A stretch of 64,000 nucleotides of DNA from Tubulanus polymorphus (Eukaryota; Nemertea; Palaeonemertea; Tubulaniformes; Tubulanidae): NCBI RefSeq assembly GCF_964204645.1, contig NC_134028.1, positions 26,944,153 to 27,008,152 of the forward strand, written 5' to 3'. Position 1 is the stretch's first letter, and each line of letters begins with the position of its first letter. The position numbers were made by a program, and so were the translations under genes. This document shows positions 36,533 to 56,082 of this stretch, in pieces. Under the pieces are notes generated by a model, which was not told the origin of the DNA, did not search any database, and was given only the letters and a program-made list of their open reading frames with translations.

Positions 36533-39500
36533 ATGGCGGCGAGGATGGTGTTTTACACGATGCTTATTATTCTAATGCTGGCGATATCAAAAGTTGCTGG
36601 TCAAAGTAAGTTATCAAACGCAGTTCTGGGTTCGGTTCCGCAGTTCTGAGTTAGACTTAAGAGTTAAGACAGATGGAAAATGAACTGATTGATTCAGAAT
36701 TATAACTTGGGAGTTTAACTCTAACTCACAACTCGTGAAATCAGATCCTGCAGTTGTTCAGTTCCTAACGATACGATTGTGAAGTTTTATCACTGGAAAT
36801 GGACTAACTTGATCACAAATCTTGTTGTCAAATTGGGTCGGTTTCAAAACCCAGTAGCTCGAGCCTCTGATCTAGTGAGACCAATGTGTTTACTCTGCAG
36901 TATTTGAATTCTGGGACAGTTGTAGCAATGTTGGATCGTCATTACATGAATCGCAATTGAAACTTGTTCACATATATTACAATATTCCGATGATGCAGTC
37001 TGCGTCGTGGCAAACGGAGTCAACTACATTTACTGCATCATAGAAATAATGGCTTTGATTTTGTCATAATTGTTTTTGTGGTACAGGTGAGACTGGCTGG
37101 CAGACAGAACAGAAACTTGTTTCGAGAATATTTTCCAACGACGCTAAGAATGCGCTACTCTTTCGACCATACACGAAATATAACGTCCCAGTAGAAGTAA
37201 AAATTAATATGATGCTGCAGAACATTGTCGACGTGGTAAGTGATTGAAATTCCTGGGAAATATGTTTGGGTCCAATCTTGCTAATACGGTACCTAACTAC
37301 CAGCATAAATAACTTAAGACTTGGGACATCTATTCATAAACCATAAAAAGTTTCCGTCCAATGAGGGATACGTGTCTCATAACGAAACAACATTGTAACC
37401 ATCGATAAAACACTCCGAGTCCGTGTTGTGATAAAATCCGAATGAAAAAAAGAATACGAAATGTTTCCTTGAGCTGGTGTAGTTAGTTCAACGTCTTGAC
37501 TATATCCGAATAGGAATAGACCAATTCACGAACACATTACCGGACTCAACATTATGATCTTTAAAATGTGAGATTTTATATTAACAAGTTGCACTTTATT
37601 GATTGTTTAGGATGAAGCGAAGTCAGCTATTACAGTCCACGCTTGGTTACAAATGGTAAGTAATTAATCAAAGATCGATGATGTTTTGTGACATAAATCG
37701 AGTTGATATATCGCGTTACTGTGTGTTTATAGTCGTGGAACGATTCTCGATTGATGTGGAATAAAGATGAATATTCGGATATGCAAGAAATTGCGATCCC
37801 GGCTTCAATGATTTGGACTCCAGACATCACGCATTACAACAGGTCTGTGATTTGTTAACTTTACAATTGAGAAAAAGAAGAATATCAAAATATTTAAGAT
37901 AATTTATTCGAGAACTCTGATAATCCGCGACGAGCACAGTTTTATTTTGCTCGGATATGATTACAGCCTACAGCCCGTTCCGACGAGTTTGGTCGGTGAA
38001 TCTCAACTAACCGTGTTTTCTGATGGAGGTGTTAAATGGACTCCTTCTCTACACATGCAGTCGTCGTGTTTATTTCACATCTCATCATTTCCGTTCGATC
38101 AAACGAAATGCTCGTTTCAAGTTGGTAGTTGGGTTCATCACGGTCTCGCGGTAAGATACACTCGACTCCATACAATCATATATTCAACATTGTAAATACA
38201 CTCCAAATTCAACACAGTTCAGAATATTTCAGAAACGACTATAAGACTTACATTTTAAATCCATCATTATCATCAATAAACTTATTCTCGTGTTGAATAA
38301 ACCTCACCTTTTCAGCTAAGATATTTGTGTCATCGAAAATCTGGCCATTTTATAAACAAGTGTTCGCTGCACTACCTGGTATTTCAATGACCGATTCCTC
38401 TCTTCATTAAATGTTTCAGATAAATCTGACGACCACTTCACACGAAGTTGATACTTCCGACTTTAAAAGTCAACGGGAGTTCCAGATAACGAGCACGGCT
38501 GCCAATCGTAGACAATACGGCTTCGAGTTATCTACCGAAACTTATATCGACATCGATTTTAGCATCGTATTAAAGCGACGATCGTCGATACTTGGTCTGA
38601 TTTATGTGGCCCCCGCTGTATGTCTGGGGTTTCTTATTCCTTTCATATTCCTCGCGAACAGGAAATCACAAACTTTCGGTAGGGAAATCACTAGAAACCT
38701 CTACACTATAAAATATACATGTAAATCACGTGAAAACATAAAATAATGGTGAAATGCCTTAGATGCCTTAGATTGTGTTAAATGACCACACTAACATTCA
38801 GTTTTCTTTTGCTTGGTGTAAACATTCTGACAGAATGATTACTCCAAGTTCATTGTAAGTACATATAAGTACACCAGACTTCAACAGATTTGTTCATAAA
38901 GTAACGATTTAAAATTCTAATTGCGCAATGATATGAATTAATGAATAAAGTAAACTTTGCTTGAGTCGGATCCGATCGATCATATCGAATAACCGTTCAA
39001 CTCGAATAACCGTTCAACTCGGATGCTTTTTAAAACATTTTTGAGATACTTTAGACGTTTATTAGCCAATCAGATATCTCTCAAGTCGGACACATTTTAC
39101 GGTCCGAGAAGATCCGACCTGAGCGGAAGCTTTTGTATATTCAAAGGAATATTCATTGAATAAGTCGTTAATTCACATTGTGTTTATTATTATAAACTGA
39201 TTTCAGGTGTTGGTTTACAAATCTGTATTTTGTTACTTCTATCAACATTGGTCGGTGTATTCCCGCCTTCAAACATCACTGAATCACCAGCAATAGGTAT
39301 CAAATACGAGCTTCTGAAAACGTAGTCATTTCAAGAAACCCATTATCTTGTGGCAACTGATATATTTTCAGAATAGTAAATTGAATCTATTGGACAGTTG
39401 CTACTACAATCAGTTCTCAATTAATTGAGATTTCCTGTTTTATCTTGAACTCTGTATAAATGTTCTCAATGTTTCAGTTGTTTACTACGCATCGTGTTTT

Positions 39501-39882
39501 ATCGTGGGGTCAGTTTGTTTGATATTGAAGTTTCTGTTGAGTATTCTATGCGACTCGGCGCTGCCTCTTCCACCGCCTTCTCTTATCGAGGTAAAATCAT
39601 CGTTTTACAAAACTGCTGCGTTTATTTTCGATAACGATTTTGAAAATTCTTTTTTTCGCGCAGTGTTTCGGGAAATTGGGAAAATGCCTTTGCGTTAATC
39701 CGGAAGTCCAACGTAATGACGAACAGCCAATCATCGACAACCCAGGCGATGATGTCACGCCATCACGGACTGCTGGCGCCACCTGGTTCCCGCTAGTTGA
39801 AGTAATGGAGCGTATTTGTTTTATTCTGACCCTGACGCTGATGATAGTGTTGATGGTTGCTTACATTCCTGTTCCGAAATGA
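36533..39882 (+). CDS. Nicotinic acetylcholine receptor-like subunit, non-alpha type
   Basis: Exons: 36533-36605, 37087-37235, 37611-37655, 37733-37842, 37967-38150, 38420-38678, 39207-39296, 39478-39590, 39664-39882; 413 residues. Intron positions and phases equal those of the neighbouring subunit, so the pair arose by tandem duplication. Signal peptide in exon 1; Cys loop Cys160-Cys174 (FPFD inside); loop B GSWVHHG; M1 to M4 present. The loop C region reads YGFELSTETYIDI, with no vicinal cysteines, so it is predicted to act as a complementary (non-alpha) partner, perhaps of the adjacent alpha-type subunit. The M2 start (GVGLQICILLLLS) also lacks GEK, and the M3-M4 loop is short, as in its neighbour. 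Co-assembly of the two is inference from adjacency and shared features. Confidence 0.92.
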
Positions 39883-41589
39883 AACGAATTAAATACACGA
39901 TCATTAACTACATCTAAGCACAGCTGAATACTTGAGTAAACTAAATATTAACTCATTTCATTGTAAGCAAGGTTTTATTAATCGTATCAATAAATTCAGT
40001 TCAACCGGTCTGAGTTTATCTAAACTTCTGTAAAGTGGACCTGGATCCATCCAGAAAGTCAGTCCCGTTTAAGATAGCACTAACTGTGGAATTGTACTAC
40101 AAACAATAATCGTAAAATTGTGTTTATCTTTTCTCAGATGAATATATTACTATCCATAATCAAGTACAAATAAATGGTTTATTGTATATTCTATTCTAAG
40201 TGTTTCCCATCAGTGTGTTTCCAAGGTTCCTGTAACTCTCTGAAGTTCGCACTGTTCCTTTCCTCCACCGCAGTTGTAGCATCTACAGTGATTTATGATT
40301 GTACCAATTGCACTAAAGTAATTGTAAATTAAGGCATTCTTTCCGTGTTCTCTCCGATCGTCAATCTTTTCAACCATTACCCGCAGCCAGTTTCTGCTGC
40401 ACTTACTATCATTTGCCCTAAATATTGAGCATCTGAAACCGGTCAACATCACCACAACTGACTGGTCATCATCAACACAACTGACTGGTCAACATCACCA
40501 CAACTGACTGGTCAACATCACCACAACTGACTGGTCAACATCACCACAACTGACTGGTCATCATCAACACAACTGACTGGTCAACATCACCACAACTGAC
40601 CGTTCAATATCACCACAACTGACTGGTCAATATCACCACAACTGACTGGTCAATATCACCACAACTGACTGGTCAACATCACCACAACTGACTGGTCAGC
40701 ATCACCACAACTGACTGGTCATCATCAACACAACTGACTGGTCAACATCACCACAACTGACCGTTCAATATCAACACAACTGACTGGTCAATATCACCAC
40801 AACTGACTGGTAAACATCACCACAACTGACTGGTCAACATCACCACTGGTCAACATCACCACAACTGACTGGTCAACATCACCACAACTGACTGGTCAAT
40901 ATCACCACAACTGACTGGTCAACATCACAACTGACTGGTCAATATCACCACAACTGACTGCTCAACATCACCACAACACTGACTAGTCATCATTACCACA
41001 ACTGAGGTTGTGGTCACCACAGCTAAACGGTCACCACACTGACCAAATAATCACACAAACTTCATCAGCCACAACAGTTCAGTGGTGCTCCTAGGTTTTT
41101 GTCATCTAGAACTTCTAGAATAAATAGAAATGCCCTTCGAGTCGCGAGGCTGCGCACGGGTATCGAAGTATCGAAATCTCGTGCTTTCATATAAAACCAT
41201 TAACCTACATGTAACTACCCCACACAAATAGTAATCTATTCCCGTATAAGACACTAAGAATTTCTCATACAATATTTACGAAAATCTACGTGCGACCTTG
41301 AATAAAATTCACCGGGTTGAACTTTCAATCACAGGCCATTAAGAATAGATAGATTTTTTACCTCGACTCTACACATAGTATTGTGCGTTTTAGGGAATTT
41401 TTATACACATTTCTTGTGCTTTCGAGCTATTTTTATAACCACGTTATCTATATCTGCCTATTTAGACTGGTTATTTATGACCTCACAATCCCAGGCCACT
41501 GTTTGCCCGGTTTAGAACGCGCACTTATTTTCTCTTTGCTACCATATTTTTTACTCATACACATCTGTTGGTAGTTCACGGTGATTGAA
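39883..41589. other. Intergenic with minisatellite
   Basis: Downstream of the second receptor gene: an ATCAATAAATTC poly(A)-signal candidate near 39988 and a 23-bp minisatellite (separate entry). Nothing coding is seen before the first alcohol dehydrogenase exon. Confidence 0.6.
40443..40995. repeat. 23-bp minisatellite
   Basis: About 24 copies of a 23-bp unit (CACCACAACTGACTGGTCAA plus CAT) with substitutions and partial units. Confidence 0.95.
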
Positions 41590-44500
41590 ATGGCGGATAC
41601 TACGGGAAAGGTACGTTTTACATTCAACGAAAATCTTCTTTTTTTTTAAATTAGTCACGGCACAGTTACAGCTGTCCGCTGTCTTGTATTCGTGCATTTA
41701 GGGGGTTCGCATTTGGAACAGAAAATTGTTCACACCCTCTTGAAACGTTTCGCCGCTTCTTTTAGACGAGGATTTGTACAAAAGAGTAATATATAAAAGA
41801 GTGCTTGACGAAAACTAAGGCGCTCCCCCCTCCGAATGTGTCCCTGATAATACAATAATTTCTGATAAAACTGAACCGGTTATTTATATTACAGCTGAAT
41901 CGTTATCATGAAGAAATTAGTCACAAATTCCCAGGTTATTGGATATAAAAAAACTACTTGTAAAATGCAGTAAAACGCATCTAAAACTATTTTTCAAAAT
42001 TTTCCCTGTATTAGTGACGAGGCATAATCCCACATGCTGTCGAGCGCCTGTGGTGCGAGGGGTATTCTTGAGGGGGTTTCCCAAACAATTTGAAAAAGAC
42101 TCTGCTGTCTTCAGATTGGTCCAGTGTATCGCTTTATGTATCGATAGACAACCGGAGGAGATTTCAGGGAATTCATCGTTTGAAATTCGTCTCAGAATCG
42201 AGTGAAATATTGATATGTGCCATAAAGTTCATGTTTTACAAATTATAAAGTCTTATTCTTGTCTGTAAAACATTTGTTGATTTCACAAACACACGAAAGA
42301 TGATTTGAATTCTAACGTAACGGTCTTGTCCCCTATGCGTCCATGCATTTTATGAAATCTACATGAATACAGGCTTTGTTATAGTCAGATAACCTAGAAT
42401 TAAAAGTGATATCATTCAATAGTTAGTTTTATCTATGAATCAGAATCGTTTCTATGCGATAAATACTAAATGTAGAAAAAGTAATCTGGTTTTTTTTTCG
42501 CTGCAGACTATTGAATGTAAGGCAGCCGTTCTGTGGGACTATAATCAACCATACAGTATCGAAACAGTACAGGTTGCTCCACCTAAAGCCGGTGAAGCGC
42601 GGGTCAAGGTAATTAAACATACCATTAACCTAATTAACGTTAGTTGCAGCTGATTTATATTTTTAAGATGTCCTATATGCGGATGAATAATTTCGCCAAG
42701 ATACGTAACTACTGGTGATGTTTGCTTAAACACGCGTCGTGCTATTCACAATTTAAACACTCGATAGCTCTCCAACATTTTTGGAAAGCTGATTTTAGAT
42801 ACAGTCATAACATGTTCAAGGCGCTATACGTGGTTCTTGTTTTGGTTTGGTTTGATTTTAAAGTTGAATGTGAATCACCACTTGCTACGAGAACTAGTGC
42901 AAGAACAATCAGATTCTTTTCTAATTTCGCGTAAAAAGCTACTAATTTACCTTTTAGATTAAACGGAGCTTAGTCAGTTACTATAGTAATTGTATTTCCT
43001 AGCTAAAGATCGACCTGGTAGCCATAATGGCCTCGCACACGCCTAGGAAAACTGTAGGACTAGTAATTATTGAAAGAACCCGAACTTATAGTTCTTAGTT
43101 TCAAGTTAGGTTTTCTTTGCTTTTTTTTCATGCCTTTTTCTAGCTTATCGCGAGTGGTGTTTGCCATTCTGATGCTAGTGTACAGAACGGCACTTGGTCG
43201 TCTATCGGTCCAGCTCCGATAATTCTCGGACACGAAGGCGCGGGTGTCGTTGAAAGTGTCGGGGAAGGCGTCACGTCTCTTGTCCCAGGTAAAAAACTAT
43301 ATGTTGAATTTTGTTAAATAAATTCAAGCGATGAACTAATATATAATTACAATCTTTCTAACCCAGAGAAGTTAATATTTTTCAAAAAACAAATGATCAG
43401 TGTCTTGATTTTCAGGTGACCACGTGTTAACCTCATTCCTCGCTGAATGTAACCAATGCCCAGTTTGTGAAAATCCAAACGCGAATTTTGTCTGTCAAAA
43501 AATACAGTGAGTAAAATCTATCTATATATAATAGTAAATCTCTGAGCCACCACACAGATTAGCGGTCGATGTCTCCGCTATTCGTTTCAAGGGGTTCGAA
43601 AATTAATTTGTAAATCTTGAAATAACAACTACTTGATTATTTGGAAACGGGTCGCAAGCATAGTTTGCAAGAAATGAATTTTAAGCGCACATGACTAGGG
43701 CTACACGAGGCGATTGTAAGACTGACGCAGCTAACTGTGTATGTGTTACAGCGCAGTTTGTAAACATTATATCAGTACTGCCAAGGTTACCAGAAGAACT
43801 AGAGTAAGGCTGGAAATGGGTTGTAACTTAAGAGATTATGTTTGAAGTTGTCTTTCAGACCAATTCCGATCAATTCGTTTACGGAAATAGATCAGTCATA
43901 AACGAATGAACGAATAGTAGAGAATTAAATAGAGGCAACTTTGATGCTGGTATCAATCTGCGTAACTTGCACCCATGAGGTTCAAATGGTACATGCTTGA
44001 TAATGTTGATACATTGCAGGACAACGTTTAACCAAGCTGTCCTCGTAGACGGAACAACAAGAATCAAATGTAAAGGCAAAGACATCCGTTCGTTCACTGG
44101 AACTAGTACATTCAGTGAATATGCCGTCGTTCCCGAAATCAAACTCGCAAAGGTCTTTACAATAAATTACCTGTCAGCGAAATAAATGAAATATATATCG
44201 ATAAGAATAAGGAAAAGAATTCAGTACTTCCGAAGATAACTATTAGAATATAGTCGAAACCTCGAATGAATATATTTATTAGCTCGGGCACGGAAGTACA
44301 TCCCTGGCTCGAGGGCGCATTTTGGACTCTTTAAGACAACATGTCATTGAGAAGGCTCTTCATTGTAAAAATTTCAGATAAACCCCGAGGCTCCACTGGA
44401 TAAAGTGGTTTTGTTAAGTTGTGGAGTCGGTACTGGTTACGGCGCTGCCCGTAAAACCGCCAACGTTCAAGCAGGTTCTACATGTGCTGTGTGGGGTTTA

Positions 44501-46008
44501 GGAGCTATCGGTATGGCCTGTGTACTAGGCTGTAAACACGCCGGAGCTGCCAAGATTTACGCCGTTGACATCAATCCGGATAAGGAAAAGAAAGGTATAA
44601 ACACAAACGTGACGCCTTTAGAGGCATACAGAGTAACCTGCAACCGCACGGGAACGATTTGGTACAGATCAGGCCCGAGTCAAATTTGACCCGTTCCTTA
44701 TTGGAGAACGCGTTCATGCGTAAACCACTAGACAAAATGAAATAAGTAACTTCCGGAACCAGTTGCAATTCGCACGCAATAATTTGACCCGTTCAAGAAA
44801 TTTGGCTCAGGCCAGATTTAACCCGGGTCAAACATACATGGGCCAAATTGGCACCCAAATCTGGCTCTGACCAAAACGCTTGTGAGATCGGGGCTATAGT
44901 TCTCAGTACTGGAGACTTGCTGCTGCCACAACAACAAAAGGAAATCGAGGGAATTATAAACTTCAAGGGTCCTTCAATGTATGTAAATCACTTATTGAGT
45001 TTGTAGCGATGCCATGTCGAAAAAGCACGATGCTGCCAATGCCTTTATATTTACAATTATTGTTGTGTTTCGTTTTAGACTAATATTTTACTATAAACAG
45101 CAGTATATAATTGTATTTCTCAGCGCGCGCAGTCGGTGCTACTGACTTCATCAATCCTAAAGATCACGAGAAACCGATACAAGAGGTTCTGCAGGGATTA
45201 ACAAACGGCGGATGTCACTATACATTCGAGTGCGCAGGCGCCGTTGTCACTGCCGTAAGATACGTGGAATTAATATGTTCAATTTATCGCAAAAAAGAAA
45301 TTAATATAATCTTAAGTTGTTGATCGAATTTTATTTTCAGCAAGCAGCTTTAGAAGCGAGTCATCCTAGTTGGGGTAAATCTGTTTTGGTCGGTATGGCT
45401 CCTCAGGATAAGACTCTATCGGTCAGTCCGTTTACCTTACTGAGCGGCCGAACCTGGATGGGAAGTTTTTATGGAAGTAAGCCAACAAAATATTCAAATA
45501 CCGTTCGGCAATTCATTTGAATGTTGAATTATTTTCATAATCAAGACTTCTATTAGTTTAGCATAAGTTCGGAATTGTTATAACTGAAATATCAAAATGA
45601 GAATCTGATATCTGTCTATCGCAGGCTACAAACCTAGAACTGATATTCCTAAACTGGTGGATGAATACATGAAAGGCGATTTTCCACTGGACGAGTTCAT
45701 CACACATAGAATGCCTCTAGATAAAATCAACGAAGCTTTCGATTTTCTCATGACCGGTAAAAGGTACTGAACTATTCAATCCGACGTATGTGAAAATAAA
45801 TAGTTATTTGATAGAAGTTCTAGACGCACCGCGATGTACTAACCTTAACCGTTCTGTACGATAGTAAACAATGTTTTTAACATTTACCCTTTGTTCTATT
45901 TCTTGGAGGTTGAATTACCGTCTTATATGAAACCCTGGAGATGTATCTATTGTTATTCTGTTGTTTTGTTTCAGTATTCGAACTGTGCTCGAGATCGGAA
46001 AACTGTGA
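41590..46008 (+). CDS. Zinc-dependent alcohol dehydrogenase, copy A
   Basis: Exons: 41590-41610, 42507-42608, 43144-43288, 43416-43506, 44020-44152, 44378-44594, 45124-45254, 45341-45476, 45625-45763, 45975-46008; 382 residues. Medium-chain dehydrogenase of the class I/III type: NAD-dependent oxidation of alcohols (or S-hydroxymethylglutathione in class III). Catalytic zinc site Cys48 (GVCHSD), His71-Glu72 (GHEGAG) and Cys in [12 protein letters not shown]. Structural zinc lobe CNQCPVC then Cys, with eight residues before the last Cys instead of the usual seven. Coenzyme fold GLGAIG, followed by VDIN, where Asp indicates NAD preference. Residue 50 (class position 48) is Ser. The C-terminus [11 protein letters not shown] matches the family end. 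First of three tandem copies; exact substrate not deducible. Confidence 0.94.
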
Positions 46009-46365
46009 AAGTGTTGAATATCGATCACAACCATTGCAAAGTGTTTGTTTGTCAATTTCGACTGATACAACACAAATCACGAAACGTTTCATCTGGTTTT
46101 ACACACTGCATACTGATGGATTCGAAAGATCCGTTTGATATTGGGAAAATAAAGTACATCAATGATTTAATACACGCGATTAATAGCATTTTTGTATCTG
46201 AATAGTTTGATTTTATTTCCTCTTGAGAAATCTTCTTGAAAAATACAGAAACCAGGAATGTATTGAAAGCAAGTAGTTCTCATTCCCAGGGTAAAATTGA
46301 TAGCAAAAATGCCCGACTTAATTTTTTCCAAAATACCTGTTGAATTGATGTATGATTTCCCTGGC

Positions 46366-46373
46366 TATAAATA
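46366..46373 (+). promoter_or_regulatory. TATA box of alcohol dehydrogenase copy B
   Basis: TATAAATA lies 70 bp upstream of the copy B start codon, within the short 434-bp spacer after copy A. Position and sequence fit a core promoter. No equally clear box is visible before copies A or C. Confidence 0.5.
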
Positions 46374-46442
46374 AGATACTGGTAAGTTCAACAACGCGCA
46401 TTTTCCACCTAGACATCTTCGGATACTTCCTACATCACCGGC

Positions 46443-48852
<2,410 letters not shown>

Positions 48853-50427
48853 AACCTACCGGTCCCAGACGGCGTCGAATTCATCTCTGTCCATAACAGA
48901 TGATCTACACAAGAGCTTTTTTCTCTACTTCATTTTGTTAGAATGGTTATTGTAGAACAGAATAGTTATCAAACTTGAGTTCAGTTGATTTCACTGATGT
49001 CAGGTATAGACTGTATTGCATATAGTTCTTAGATATCTAAACCAATAAAGTTTAAAAGTAGATTAAGTTCAGTAAAGTTTTTGACACTTAGATTTATACA
49101 GGACATCGTGGATTCCAATCAGTCTCGCGTCAGTGACTGCCAGGTGGTCCCGCTTTTTGCGTCTCTCCTCAGTCTCTGAATAAATGAATGCTTGAGATGC
49201 AGCAGGTTGGTGCAGTGACGGTGAATTGAACTGTAGCTCGATACCGTTAAATAAGTTAAAAGATTGTTTGGTGATTTTATCGATTATCACATCCTGCAAT
49301 GGACCTGTCAATTTCAACATTGTAAAACTCATTGGAATGACTGGGATATTCGGTTCCGCTGCAAATAAAGTTCGCCCATGTGTTTGAAATTTACCATTAG
49401 CTGTTTCATGGAGGAGGATGTTGTAAGTGGTTTATTTTATTACTTCAAATCGTGAATTACATTCAGTGACAATAGGGGACATGAATAATTTATAATTCAC
49501 GCGTGAAATTCATGAAAATTGTTATTTTAAACCTGATAAAATCATGCATCAACCAAACAATGACAGTCGAGTGTGTATGAACCTAACTCGCCAGATGACA
49601 ATAAACCATGATTCGATCTAATCAAATGACATCCGATTCCTGTCGTCCCGTTCGATCAGTTGTTCGCTGGCAAATTCATGATTCTCCGACAATTTATCAA
49701 GAGATTCACGAAATCACGCTGATTTCTTGTCAAACACAAAATTACGCGTGAAATTCGTCGAATTAACGGTTCACAAAAAGTCTATTGTCCCCGTGGTCCC
49801 GGTTACTTAGTGATGAACTATGAGTTTTCAATGTTTTGTCTCTTGAGTCAAATTTAAGTGAGAATTGTCGAACTGGATCCTGTATTTTGTTAAGTTGCAG
49901 CAGATCTGACAGGTGAATGTCCTAATTTAATACAAACGACGTCGTGGTAACTATACCGATGTTTGTCTGTTTTCGTTCCAGTATTCGAATTTAGGATGAG
50001 AAAACTGAAAACTAGAATTGTTTATCTTCGATATTTTACTTCCCGTCCTGGAGTCATTTGACACACAGGAAACCAATATATCTGATACAAATATAATAAA
50101 CTATATTCAATAATTGGATAATAAATGTTTTATTTATGATATTGTTTTATCTCGTATGATGGTACCCGCTTCCAGGGCACCCCCACCCCTATTTGTCCTA
50201 ACAAGTAATTCGATTTATTCATGATTGAGGATATTGAACGCGAACCAGCAGATAGATTGAAAGACGATGTGACCGATATATTTTTTATTCCGAGCACTAA
50301 TGATTATTTTTAGTTTGATTTATGGTTTACCGGCAAACTATTAATAAGCTTGATAAGTCTCGCAACAAACATTTCTAGCCCTGACATCGACGATTGTTGT
50401 GCATGCTTTAATACACCAAACACCAGG
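48853..50427. other. Intergenic between alcohol dehydrogenases B and C
   Basis: It contains ACCAATAAAG near 49040, a plausible poly(A) signal for copy B. A minus-strand ORF (49069-49332) has no recognisable domain and I do not call it. The rest shows no supported feature. Confidence 0.6.
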
Positions 50428-53937
<3,510 letters not shown>

Positions 53938-54280
53938 AACACAACGAACAACACGAGGCGAAATCCAGCTCTGATTCTGATTATAAAGACGTGCTTCACA
54001 TATTCGAGAAATTCATTTATATTTCAAACAAAGAAACGTTTTCAAAGCCGTAATTTTGTGATATTTAATTAATGTCGTGTTAAACTTACCGTAACCTCTA
54101 TTTCAACATATCTGAACCGATTCATTTACACAAAATACATTTATCTAGTATCATGATATACGCATTGTATATTTACAATTCCTCATCAATAAAAAGTAAG
54201 TTATTACACAGATTAATATTTTTATTCAAATCTTGGTGTCTTGGAACATTTTGGGCTTTACTGTCTACACTTCAATAGCG

Positions 54281-54352
54281 GCCACTACCAACAATAGTGC
54301 TGGGCCAGTTGTTCATCAGTCGGAAAGCGGCCCAGCGTCATTGTTGGTAGTT
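54281..54352. repeat. Short imperfect hairpin
   Basis: The arm ACTACCAACAATAGTGCTGG pairs with the downstream GGCCCAGCGTCATTGTTGGTAGT with about three mismatches around a loop of about 24 bp. Located after the 3' end of alcohol dehydrogenase C. Confidence 0.6.
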
Positions 54353-54562
54353 TTGAGACTGGTTTTACTATATCAATCCATGTAGGTCCTAAACTCAGAG
54401 ATACTATCAAGACTTCTTAAAGAAGTGGTCAACCGACCGATCAGGGATGTTCTTGGAGATTCATGATCTATCTAATTAAAACTAGTCTCAAGATGTTCAT
54501 TAGATTTTATCACTGGATTGGTGTGGCATCTGATGCACCTGCCTTGGCTGCAGGCCTGTGTT

Positions 54563-54822
54563 ATATGATGATCATGTATTGATTGGCCTTGTGCTTTTGT
54601 ACAATAACAACCGCTTAAAAATTCTCCTTCAGTCATCGACAAATCTATATCTTCACCGTACATAACTTCAACGAAAACGTTCCTCGACACGTACAAGCGA
54701 CCTCTATCGGAATTCCAGCGCGTAAAGGGATTATTACGGATGTCAATTTTGACGAGAGCAGCCGAACATAAACGATCGTTTTCGCTTCCAGCTTTAGTCA
54801 GAACGAGCGTCACCCTAGCTAC
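54563..54822 (-). CDS. Unknown ORF, paralogue of the one at 63.7 kb
   Basis: On the minus strand a frame of about 85 codons (VTLVLTKAGSENDRLC to KAQGQSIHDHH) is shared with 63631-63887 at about 90 percent DNA identity. The two frames are both open, and several changes alter residues. I recognise no family. Homology begins at VTLVLTK, directly after a CTAG in this copy, which could be a splice acceptor, so it may be an internal or terminal exon. It may also be part of a repeat. Upstream exons were not found. Confidence 0.4.
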
Positions 54823-55166
54823 GTGCGATTGGATACTCTACTGAGGGAAGCGAGGATTCAGCGATAATCCACCAGGATCGCTAGTGGCACTGGGTAACCG
54901 TACTTCAACTTCTAAAATCAAAATAACTTGAGGCCTTCAAGAATACGATTTCATTAGTCAAGAATATCTAACTAAACACATATGGCACGTGATCATCGCC
55001 GTTCATATTTATTCAATTTCGTCATATTTTTGTTTACAGTAAATCATTGATGGAAAACGTTTGTTTAATAACTTTGTCAAATTGTGCGTTGAATTATTAA
55101 CGAAAACTTTAAAGATGTTTCTCAAATTGTGACGATATCGTTTCTGTATACGGATTGTTATAGACA

Positions 55167-56051
55167 TTATCCTGTCATAGTTATTATCCTATATGGTGGA
55201 GGCGTGGCCGTCGGGTCACACGTAGCTGCTTCGGCAAAATGCGTTTCATTGAAACTAGCGAAATCCGCGCTGTTAAACACGGACGTGTAATTACCAGATG
55301 ATTCGCAGATTGATCTGAACGTGTTGCAACAATCGGGATACAGAGTAGATGACATACCGAAATAACAGGTGTCGTTCAACATGTTTTTGTACTCACACGG
55401 GAATACCGTCATTCTCATTGTGCCACACCTGCAAAAAATGAGTAAATTCGAGACATCTATATAGACACACCGGACAAAACACTTTGATTGAAAATGAACT
55501 ATTAAACAATTACAGCCATTGAATATTTTGCCAACGCACTTCTAAACTTAAAAACTTATCGTCCACCGGGATTCCATGTTATACATTCAACTAATTAACC
55601 TACAAACGCCGGATATCTTATCGACGAATTCATATCCTACACTTCACGAAACATCGGCGGAGGCATTTTTAGTTAAAATGCGACTATTAAAATTGAAAAT
55701 GAACTACAAACACCATCAGCACACTGTTTCAAATAGTTATCCCGGTCCATCCATACAATGGAAGTTATATAGATTTGTAGAGGAGTATACGCAAGGTTAG
55801 CTGGTTGTTACTCGAATCAAACTGTTCGTTTCAGTAAATCGATTTATGGGTCAAAATGAAAACGACACAAAAATATGCTTCAAAAGTAAATTTTGTCGTG
55901 GTTTGACTAATATTGATATTTTTAGGTTCACGCGTATGAATCAAGTTCCAAGCTGATCGAAATGGACTCCTTAAAACTTGTTTGACAATTAATCACACCA
56001 TCTGGTAGCTGAAAGCTGCAATAACATCTCCTCCTCAGCAGCAGCAGCAGC

Positions 56052-56082
<31 letters not shown>

